Source of the DNA: Folioceros fuciformis
Lineage: Eukaryota; Anthocerotophyta; Anthocerotopsida; Anthocerotales
NCBI GenBank assembly: GCA_049999805.1
Contig: JBNGIO010005464.1
Span: 1 to 38,214 of the forward strand
Length of the DNA stretch: 38,214 nt
Reading direction: 5' to 3'
Shown here: one piece after another, positions 31,414-38,214 of the stretch
Layout of the letters: every line of letters begins with the position of its first letter
Numbering within the stretch: the stretch's first letter is position 1
The notes under the pieces: model-generated
What the model was told of the DNA's origin: nothing
What the model saw: the letters and a program-made list of their open reading frames with translations, nothing else
Databases searched by the model: none
Made by a program: the position numbers and the translations under genes

Positions 31414-32870
31414 ACATAACTATGCGTCGAGCCTCCATCAATGAGGAAGGACATTGACCAGTCACCAAGCCTGCCCTCCACGGTCATGGACTGGTGCTTC
31501 AAGTGCTCAAAAGCCCTTTCTTCTGCCTGCTTCGAATTCTGCAAGCTCTCGATGTCAAGTTGTTGATTGACGTTGTTCTGGCCCTGCAGCCTCTTCAACT
31601 CATCACTCAACTCAATCTGCACCCTTGTGCAAGCATTTATCTTAGCAACACCTTGCCTCACAGTGCATCCAGCGTGCTTGACACCCTTCAGCCATTTACC
31701 ATACATGGTGTTGTACGGACATGCCCTCGCCACATGTTCTGGCTTTGCACAGATGAAGCACAGGCCTTTTGCCATGAATTCTCTTTTTTCACCCTCACTT
31801 CGCTGCTTGAACTCAATGGGTTTCAATTCCTTTTGCTGGCTGATTTGTGCAACTGACCTTGCAGGTTTGCCTCTAGGCCTCCACGTAGGGGCAGCTTGGC
31901 ACCTTGCCCCTTGAGCATGGTATGGCTTCTGCTGATGGCTTGTGGCCCTTGCCATTGCTGGTTGCACTGCAGACAAACACAACGCAGCTGGAGCCTTCAC
32001 ACCAAAGTGTTCGATGTCCATGGCAGCTTGCATAGCTTCCTCCACTGTTTTGCAATGTCGTTGTTTGATCCCCAACTTGTACTCAGGTTTGATTGCATGA
32101 AAATACCTAGCCAATTTGGCTTCTTGCTCCAAGTCTGGCAGTTTCAACATGGCGTTCATGAACAGCAAGTGAAACTCCTCCAGCGAGCTTGTGTGTTTCA
32201 AACTGTACCAGGCTGACCAACATCGCTCTTTGTGGTCCTTAGGCAAAAAGGCTTGCAATAACTTTGCCTTCATCACCTCCCATGACATGATAGGTACTTT
32301 CTCCCCACGTTTGCTAGCCTCCTTTCGATTTTCCCGCCAAGCTCTAGCCAAATGGCTGGTGTAGTGTACAGCTAAATCAATCTTCTCCTTCTCTGACATG
32401 CTCACAGCTTCAAAGTACACTGAGAAGGCCTTGGTCCACTCTTGTAACTTTGTTGGAATCCTGTCAGTGCAACTCAGGGTTTCGAACTTGGCCCTCTTGC
32501 GGAGATCGTCGTTCTTCGTTGATTTTGGACCCTTGTCAAAAAGTAAGCCTTCTCGCATTGCCATGTCATGGTCATCATGTGCCTGAGCTCTCTCGTGATC
32601 GGCTATCTGTAGCCTGCTTGATATTTCAGCTATCTTGGGATCCTCCTGCTCCTCTGGAGTGAGCCCTTGAATTCTAAAGTGCTTGAGAGTTGCTGCTGAT
32701 GAAATTGCAAGGTGTGCAGGCTGGGCAGTCTTATTGGGAGTCACTGTTGAGGCCGGCTGCATGCTATTAGGGATAGGCTCGTCACCTTGATTTACTTGTG
32801 GTTCTCCTGGACGGTGGCTCTCATGACCTCTGGGTGGCCTCTGGAGTGCCTGAACAAGCATGTCTCTCAA
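31410..32870 (-). CDS. gypsy element D: Gag and start of protease, 486 aa
   Basis: The longest uninterrupted frame in the window apart from the spliced helicase. Residues 1-120 are a Gln/Glu/Asp-rich leader region; the retrotransposon gag domain spans about 140-290 ([20 protein letters not shown], then [40 protein letters not shown]). A CCHC knuckle [14 protein letters not shown] is at 371-384 and a short coiled coil at 415-460. The start of a retropepsin, [14 protein letters not shown], is at 473-486, where Asp-Ser-Gly has become Asp-Gly-Gly. Then comes a stop at the deletion junction. The ATG at 32870 is the first in the frame; similarity suggests gag began further upstream, beyond a TAG near 32895. 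Gag would package RNA; Pol is lost. Confidence 0.85.
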   Translation of the reverse strand: MRDMLVQALQRPPRGHESHRPGEPQVNQGDEPIPNSMQPASTVTPNKTAQPAHLAISSAATLKHFRIQGLTPEEQEDPKIAEISSRLQIADHERAQAHDDHDMAMREGLLFDKGPKSTKNDDLRKRAKFETLSCTDRIPTKLQEWTKAFSVYFEAVSMSEKEKIDLAVHYTSHLARAWRENRKEASKRGEKVPIMSWEVMKAKLLQAFLPKDHKERCWSAWYSLKHTSSLEEFHLLFMNAMLKLPDLEQEAKLARYFHAIKPEYKLGIKQRHCKTVEEAMQAAMDIEHFGVKAPAALCLSAVQPAMARATSHQQKPYHAQGARCQAAPTWRPRGKPARSVAQISQQKELKPIEFKQRSEGEKREFMAKGLCFICAKPEHVARACPYNTMYGKWLKGVKHAGCTVRQGVAKINACTRVQIELSDELKRLQGQNNVNQQLDIESLQNSKQAEERAFEHLKHQSMTVEGRLGDWSMSFLIDGGSTHSYV

Positions 32871-33930
32871 GGCTTGCTCGCGCTCAGCATTCTATGTAAG
32901 CAACTCTGCCACCATCTTGTCATGTTGGGCCTTTTGCTCTTCTAACATGTGACGCAAAAATTTCTTGGGCCTCAGCTTCCATACGAGATCAAAACTCTAC
33001 CGCGCTTTGCTCTCCCCAAGGTGTCTGATTTGGAAGTGTCTCCTCGTGATAATCTCTGGCAAGAACCTCCTCCATCACGGGTGTCGGCTCTCGAGTTGGT
33101 TCAGGTTCACTTCTTCCCTTGTTGGCAGCTCTAGACTTCTCTCCCCGTGCTCTAGTCGTGGTAGTGACGCGTTCCTGCTCTGTTTACGTGCTCTTCTATT
33201 GTCGTCGAGGTTTCTTGGTGCCAATTGTGGCTGCTAGTCCTCCCCTCTTCCTGACTCCACCACCTCTAATTGCAGGATTTGGCTCTGAGTGTCCGGCTTC
33301 GACTATGGGCACGGTTCTTTTTCTCAATCGTGAAGAAATTCGACTAGCCTCCGTGGTAACGCAATCGACCAACCAATAGATCTATCTTGGTGCCCGCAAT
33401 GAACCAGGCCTTTGTTCCAGGGAAAGAAATTTCCCTCCCACAAGCACTAACTACCCAATGCTTCACCTTCCACCTTTGGACTCTTGGGACACTCCACTAA
33501 AGATGAACCAGCTTCCGAGCAGTGGTCAAGCTTTGCAGCACTCACGAGCTCCCTCGTCACTGACCTTTCCAAAGCTCTTTCCTCCTGATTGCTCGCACGA
33601 ATAGCAAATTCCTCCTTGACAAGATCCAAGACTTTCTGGCTTCTTGAATTTAATCTCTACATTCCATGAGAACTCGTATTGTGTCCACAATGCACACTGT
33701 CCCCCCAAACTTTGAATAGTCTGCAAAGGCTGTCAAGAACCACTCTACCCCGCCTACATATCTCGCATCACTGCCCCATCACTCATCTTTCATCCCGAAC
33801 CTCAAAATTCCAAGATGGCAAATCTCCACGAGCATACGTCCTCTCCCAAGTATGTTGCTCCCTCTTGTCCTAGCCACGAGCTCCACCGCGGATCTTGCAA
33901 TCTTGAAATTCTCATCCCTCCCCCAATCGC
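32871..33930 (-). mobile_element. gypsy element D leader and Gag N-terminal remnant
   Basis: Between primer site (33931) and gag ATG (32870) on the minus strand. The part nearest gag continues its frame (MLEEQKAQ..., MVAELLT, stop, [11 protein letters not shown]), showing that Gag started earlier and is interrupted by a stop. Nothing is recognised from about 33000 to 33930. Confidence 0.5.
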
Positions 33931-33945
33931 TTGGCTTTGATACCA
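33931..33945 (-). other. primer-binding site of gypsy element D
   Basis: Minus strand TGGTATCAAAGCCAA, two bases after the CA end of the LTR at 33948. Typical initiator-Met primer-site core TGGTATC. Confidence 0.75.
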
Positions 33946-33947
33946 AA

Positions 33948-34200
33948 TGTAAAGAAAAGTCGGTCAGCCAACAAGCCCATGGCTCCCAAGGAAAACAAAC
34001 AAGCCCCCCACATCCGTCCTCATTTGGGTTCTTGACCCCAATTAGTTGACTTGCTTCTTGGGTTAGTTACTAACTCGAGTTCGTCTAACTTGAGTTACTT
34101 GACCCCTAGTCCTAACCCTAACTACCTAGCTGGTTCTCTTCTAAACTCTAGCCATGCCCTAAGCTGATATAGTTGCAGCCAATTTTCGTACGCTAGCAAC
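33948..34200 (-). mobile_element. 5' LTR of gypsy element D (outer edge unknown)
   Basis: On the minus strand the sequence ends TTTTCTTTACA right before the primer site. Upstream are repeated GTTAGTAACTAAC/AACTCGAGTTAG-type motifs. The outer boundary lies somewhere before the copia G gag fragment (34286) but cannot be set without the 3' LTR. Confidence 0.45.
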
Positions 34201-34205
34201 TTCAT

Positions 34206-34228
34206 CTGGGCACTGATTAGGTGCCCAG
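34206..34228. repeat. 8-bp stem hairpin
   Basis: CTGGGCAC, seven bases, GTGCCCAG: perfect arms. It lies close to the gypsy D and copia G junction. Function unknown. Confidence 0.6.
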
Positions 34229-34265
34229 TCCCAGTTCTCATCAAGCTAGCCTTAGCTCGTAAGCT

Positions 34266-34285
34266 CACGGCTATAGCTAGCCGTG
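34266..34285. repeat. 20-bp inverted repeat at the copia G/gypsy D junction
   Basis: CACGGCTA, TAGC, TAGCCGTG: perfect 8-bp arms. Copia Gag similarity on the minus strand stops next to it (KAKSQG), so it may mark the break or an element end. Confidence 0.6.
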
Positions 34286-34900
34286 ACACCTTGTGACTTT
34301 GCTTTCCTTGAAAAAAGTTCCGAGTCACCTTTGTGTTCATTTTTTAATGAATGCACCAACTTCTCTTGTAGAAGCAACCCAACCACCTCTCTTATTGTCA
34401 CTTGTTTATTACTTGAATGCATCGCTGCTGATATCCTAAAAGACACCACAAATTGCATGTATGTAGATGGTAAACTATTCAATAACACTATAATACTCCT
34501 TCCTTCAGAAGGTTTGATGTTTGCAGCTTGCATTTGATCAACCAAGTTCTTCAACTTGTTGACGTGTTGTTGAATCATGTCCTCTTCAACCATCTTGAAG
34601 TTGGACAATTGTTGCTACAACAACATGCCACTCACCATACTTCTTTTTTTGTAAATATGGCAAAGGGTAGTCTATGCTTTCTCCGATGTTGCACACTCAC
34701 TCAATTGAGAGAGTATGTCATTAGACACATTAAGAAGGATTGCATTTAATGCTCGTCCATCCTTATCAAGGTCTCCTTCGCTGGGTGTGTCTTCGAGGCC
34801 CTTGTCAACGAATTTCCATACTCCTCTCTTAATGAGAAGCATCTTCATCTTTAAATGCCATAGTGTGAAGTTCTTGCCTCTAAACTTCTCCACAAGCATG
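34286..34900 (-). pseudogene. copia element G: gag (UBN2-type), broken
   Basis: Starts at an ATG at 34899: MLVEKFRGKNFTLWHLKMKM, then LLIKRGVWKFVDKG and ALNAILLNVSNDILSQLSEC. A stop and frame change follow, then WTTL and, in another frame, LSNFKMVEEDMIQQHVNKLK, NLVDQMQAANIKPSEGRSII and LLNSLPSTYMQFVVSF. This is the standard copia Gag domain (LxGxNFxxWKxKM ... LxxLPxSYxxF). Its C-terminus with the zinc knuckle is gone at the 34285 junction. Primer site and LTR lie about 290 bp upstream in the right order. Confidence 0.85.
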
Positions 34901-35190
34901 TCTCAATGAAACATGTCTCCATGCCTGTTGACGCCATCTATTATATCCTCTCGAATTTCAACCTCTTGCTATAGAATGAATACTATCAATACCTTTACAA
35001 CTACACACGAGCTTGTACAAGCCCCAAGCTAAGAGCTATGCAATTGTTTGTAAACTCTCACAAGCACAGGGCTAAGAGTTTATTCCTTGCACACAAGTTC
35101 TTTCTAGCACTTTGCTAAGAACTATGCAAAAGGTGTTGACACAAGTGCACAACTATAATAGCCAAGAGAAAACTACTAGGCTCTAGAACA

Positions 35191-35204
35191 TGGCTCTGAT
35201 ACCA
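35191..35204 (-). other. primer-binding site of copia element G
   Basis: Minus strand TGGTATCAGAGCCA, an exact plant copia initiator-Met primer site, directly after the ACA end of the LTR. Confidence 0.9.
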
Positions 35205-35554
35205 TGTTAGAAATATACGGATCTAGCCTTCACTGAGAGGACATATTTTACAAGACACAGGAGTGTGAACAACATGTAAGAGCTCAATGAGCTCAAACAC
35301 TGATGCTTATCTATTCACCACTACATTATAGAGCGTCGCCATGTCCCCTTATATACTAGAGAGTTTAGGGTTTAGGGTTTAAACCCTAAACCCACCATGT
35401 TTTTATCCTAGACACTATCTATTCTATAGTAATAAACTTGCTTAGACTACAAGCAAAGTTCTTCTACCACTCTCTAATATGGCATAAATATTTAACTGTT
35501 AATTTAGAACAATTACTCTTTTGATGTGTTGTCCAAAACCATCCATTTCTAACA
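35205..35554 (-). mobile_element. 5' LTR of copia element G, 350 bp
   Basis: On the minus strand it runs from TGTTAGAAAT to ATTTCTAACA, perfect 10-bp terminal inverted repeats, and is followed by the primer site. A TATA box TATATAAG lies at 35355-35348, preceded by a telomere-motif palindrome at 35368-35393. Both borders are therefore firm. Confidence 0.9.
35368..35393. promoter_or_regulatory. 26-bp telobox palindrome in the copia G LTR promoter
   Basis: A perfect palindrome made of GGGTTTAGGGTTT and its complement AAACCCTAAACCC, that is, two TTTAGGG-type telomere repeats facing two CCCTAAA repeats. On the element strand it ends 12 bp upstream of the TATA box. AAACCCTAA (telobox) is a known plant promoter element bound by telomere-repeat-binding factors. 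A regulatory role here is inference. Confidence 0.75.
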
Positions 35555-35839
35555 GTTTAGTCCTAATATCGGTTCTCTTGCTCTTGATCATGGGCAGCCC
35601 GTACTTAGGGTCTGGCAACGGACTCTCACATCCCTCAGCACCGAATCTTCTGCACATATTTCCATACTCATGAGAGTGAATGTTGCCCCGTAGCCGTACT
35701 AGAAGTGAGGTGAAAGTGAGCAAATTGAGAAGACAAAGCAAAACAACATTCCTACTTGCGTTCTGGCTTCCACGTCCAGTCCCAACAAAGATAGGAACCC
35801 AGAGTAGCAGTGATGGCTCCTTCCACCTCCAATGACACT
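35555..35839. other. no gene recognised
   Basis: Spacer between the copia G LTR and the RAD54-like fragment. The minus strand has a short open frame (35741-35499) without recognisable similarity. Confidence 0.4.
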
Positions 35840-36450
35840 TTCTCGCTCACCCTCTTCTCAACATCATGTTCACGTCCTCAGAGTATGGGAGCCTTGTAAT
35901 AGCGACAAAACACAACTCCTACAGTGGAGAGTCCCAAGAGCCTGGTTTGTGAGTGTGCGGGCATCCTTCAGCTTGTGCACCTCTTCGCAGATGAGGAGGT
36001 CACAAGCACCTTCCTTTTGAAACTCTTTGACATGTATTCCGAAGGTCTTCTACGAGCGGATAAGAACCTGGCAGTGATTTTGTGGGGCAAGGAAGGAAGC
36101 AATTTGAGACAAAGTATTAGCCTTGGTGGACTCGCAAATGGCTAGCACATTCACCTGGTTCTCCAACCATTTGGTGATCTTGGACTCCCAATTACTCACT
36201 AAACTGCCACTGTCTACTTGTGGTTCGATCCTTAGATGTGTTTGCCCAGTTGGGGTTCGCATCTGATCAACTCCAGGCGCTACCCAGGATCTCCGGGCTC
36301 AAGCTTCTTGCAAGCCCTCCATGAGCGAGCACCATTTTGGCTGCAGATGTGGAAGAGCTGGTAGATACGCATGGGTCCATGACGCAAGGCAAGAAGATGA
36401 CTTCATATTCCTGCCTCCTATCTCCACTCCTTGGCAAGAGTCCATAGGGC
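35840..36450 (-). pseudogene. RAD54-like SNF2 ATPase fragment, broken, no introns seen
   Basis: The minus strand reads SLVSNWESKITKWLENQVNV, then LAICESTKANTLSQIASFLA and PQNHCQVLI. After a TAG it continues KEFQKEGACDLLIC, then EEVHKLKDARTLTNQALG, and after a loss of about 28 codons RYYKAPIL and GRE. This follows plant RAD54, the recombination-repair ATPase that remodels DNA with RAD51: SLVxNWExEIKKWL, LxxCESTRD, QVLIxSYETF, SCDLLICDEAHRLKND, RYYEAPI. The Walker B box DEAH reads EEVH. The LLSGTPMQND block (motif III) is deleted. A possible upstream piece (IFLPCVMDP, near 36430) is less certain. More than 100 codons run without an intron, so a retrocopy or captured transcript is likely. Confidence 0.75.
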
Positions 36451-36640
36451 GACATCCGGAGCTTGCTCCAGTGAGCGGCTTGGCTTCGACTCCGATTGAA
36501 TTTCGTCATTCTGGAGTGTAATGCACAGCTAGATCCGAGTTGTTTGTGGGGTTTTGCTTCTACCGGAGTATTGTTATGAACTTGGATACGGGGCCGGTTT
36601 GTAGTCATGACAAACCTGGTCCGAAGAACCGCTCTGGTTC
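36451..36640. other. possible further RAD54-like upstream sequence
   Basis: The minus-strand frame here stays open up to 36608 and may continue the RAD54-like fragment toward its N-terminus, but I cannot align it with confidence. Confidence 0.25.
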
Positions 36641-37870
36641 GACACTATCTTGAGACCATTGGAAAAAATTAAAAAAAAAGCTTTTCAAGTTCGTAAATTT
36701 TGGGGCTTACGCCTGGACTAAGCTGTGAAGGTAGGGCAATATTTTGGCACAAGGCAGCCTCATATTGTCTAAAGCAAGGTATGTTGTACAAGCTAGGGCC
36801 CAACGGTAAGGTGTGACGTTGTTTGGAGATGAATGAGGGAGTTGTGGTGACAAAAGCTTTGCATGCTAAGGAGGCAAGAGGCCATTACTCAATACCTATC
36901 ACCATCAAGAAGATTTTGGACATAGGATTTTGATGAAGCACCATGCAAAGGGACATTTGGGAATTTGTAAAGAGATATGATGCTTGTCAGCGGGTAGGGA
37001 GGCCCACATTGATGACTAGATGGTCTTTGACTTACATCATACCCCTAGCTCTATTTGAGAAGTGGAGGATAGATTTTGCAAGGCCAATTCATCCCCCTAC
37101 TCGTTGGACAAGGAAGCAGTACGTCCTGGTGGCTACAAATTACTACACCAAGATGGTGAAGGCAGAAGCTACTTGTTGCGATGATTCCCTTATAGTAGCA
37201 AAGTTCTTGTTTGAGAACATCATCACGTGCTACGAGTGTCCCTTGGAGTTGGTTAGTAATAGGGGGACACATTTCGTAAATGAAGTCATCACCTCCTTGA
37301 CCACATACTTCAACATCTGTCATCGAAAGACCACCCCCTACGACCCGAAGGTGAATTGACTGACCAAGAAAACTAATGGCCTTTTGGAAACCATCTTGAC
37401 CAAGGTGATTGTGACTCAAATGTATGACTTGGACACCAAGCTCCATTTAGCACTTTGGGTCTACAGAACAGCAAAAAGGATTACCATTAAGAGAACACGT
37501 TGCTTCCTGACATATGTTATGTCATCCGCCCTCCCTATTGAGTTTGAAATTTCCACTCACCGCGTCATGGAGGAAGCTAGGCTCCTAGTGAGGGAGAGCC
37601 AAGAGGTTAGGTTGGAGGCTTTCATCACTTATGAAGAGGAGAGGAAAGGGGCCTTGGAGGAAACTTACCACATGTAGGAAGCATCGCCATGACGATAGGT
37701 TGAGGAACAAGGGGATCTGGTACTACTATATGATGGTAAGTACGTGGATTTTCTAGGTAAGTTGCGGTTGAGGTGGATAGGTCCCTACAAAGTGGAGGAA
37801 GTGTTTGCGAATGGGTCTGTCCAATTGAGAGTGCTGTATGAAACTTGTTGCCAACAAGAGTAAATGGTTG
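36641..37870 (+). pseudogene. gypsy element J: integrase, catalytically dead
   Basis: Plus strand: ALHAKEARGHYSIPITIKKI and RYDACQRVGRP form a degenerate zinc-binding domain (the first Cys of CxxC reads Tyr). The core follows: KWRIDFARPIHPPTRWTRKQ with the first Asp (37072-37074), VLVATNYYTKMVKAEA, then LELVSNRGTHFVN where the second Asp is Asn (37258-37260). The third position, 36 codons on, reads Lys (37366-37368) instead of Glu, just after a TGA. LHLALWVYRTAKR and LRLRWIGPYKVEEVFANGSV, then LR, close the domain. Even if re-expressed it could not catalyse strand transfer. RT is absent upstream; the join with the RAD54-like piece lies near 36640. Confidence 0.9.
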
Positions 37871-37927
37871 GCATGTTAAGAAGTATTATCCACTATGAGC
37901 AGACTCTTTGTTTGCGAGGATGCAAAC

Positions 37928-37944
37928 AAATGGGAAGGGTGGCA
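37928..37944 (+). other. polypurine tract of gypsy element J
   Basis: AAATGGGAAGGGTGGCA immediately before TGTGAAACACTAAATTTT. Right place and composition for plus-strand priming. Confidence 0.7.
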
Positions 37945-38214
37945 TGTGAAACACTAAATTTTGGGGCATTGGTTTAGTTTAGTCAAAAAAGGGTCTCATG
38001 TGGCTTAGTAAGGTTTTTTCCATTTTTTTAATTTTATTTCCTTTTGATTTTTCCCATTTGTACTATTAGTTAGGCCAACTGATTGGAGGATGGTAGGTAG
38101 TGTTGTCAACAAGATGAGAGTAGGTCCACTACCAAGCCTAAGAAAACTTGGCTTTGGTACCATACCATAGGTTCAGCTTGATATTAGGTCTAGGTATAGG
38201 TCTGGTTTTTGGCT
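37945..38214 (+). mobile_element. 3' LTR of gypsy element J, cut by the window end
   Basis: Starts TGTGAAACACTAAATTTTGG after the polypurine tract and runs off the window. It contains a GTAGGTAGT and CACTACCAAG pair and a palindromic GGTACCATACC. Its end and partner LTR are not visible. Confidence 0.65.

Noticed and set aside
35840-36450. A functional RAD54 gene
   Set aside because: An in-frame stop, altered Walker B box and missing motif III block, plus lack of both termini, make it a fragment.
37381-37389. GAA at 37387 as the catalytic Glu of the gypsy J integrase
   Set aside because: It is 43 codons after the second position; the family spacing of 35 residues points to the Lys codon at 37366, and LLETILTK aligns with the conserved segment beyond the catalytic Glu.

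Overview
This is a piece of a plant nuclear genome dominated by decayed transposable elements. One host gene looks intact: a 14-exon DEAD-box RNA helicase on the minus strand (12464-16142). The plant assignment rests on the spliced plant-style helicase, Ty1/copia and Ty3/gypsy elements primed by initiator-Met tRNA, a CACTA-type (TNP2) transposase remnant, and TTTAGGG-type telomere motifs. The species cannot be named. Five runs of N (four of 100 and one of 400) mark assembly gaps.

Layout. 1-2840: intergenic DNA with a 31-bp and a 45-bp minisatellite. 2841-4318: 5' end of a plus-strand copia-like element (LTR, primer site, leader, gag start). It is fused at about 4318 to the broken reverse transcriptase of a minus-strand Ty3/gypsy element (4319-7110: RT start, protease, gag, primer site, LTR). 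7870-9420: CACTA transposase remnant, minus strand. 9430-12463: no gene seen. 12464-16142: the helicase. 16466-19650: low-complexity and unassigned DNA. 19850-23250: plus-strand gypsy remnant with gag, protease and a DNA cytosine-5 methyltransferase. 23255-23798: paired 157-bp repeats, an LTR/primer-site-like piece and a poly-C tract. 23857-28308: minus-strand gypsy element with gag, protease, a methyltransferase fragment, RT/RNase H, integrase and a C-terminal PHD finger. 28306-35554: a head-to-tail chain of truncated copia and gypsy pieces, all minus strand. 35840-36600: a broken RAD54-like fragment. 36640-38214: plus-strand gypsy integrase, polypurine tract and the start of a 3' LTR.

The most interesting content is at 19.9-28.3 kb. 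Two divergent Ty3/gypsy relatives lie tail to tail, and both carry a C5-cytosine methyltransferase domain directly after the protease. The plus copy (22457-23250) keeps motif I, motif II, the catalytic Cys motif (GWECQ, in a shifted frame), the ENV motif and the C-terminal region, but has three to four stops and frameshifts. The minus copy keeps only motif I-II and is then joined to the RT thumb, apparently by deletion. The minus copy also ends its integrase with a complete Cys4-His-Cys3 PHD finger. The ancestral family therefore probably carried both a DNA-methylation writer and a histone-tail reader. I recall published reports of methyltransferase capture by eukaryotic retrotransposons but could not check them here. 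All copies in this window are inactive.
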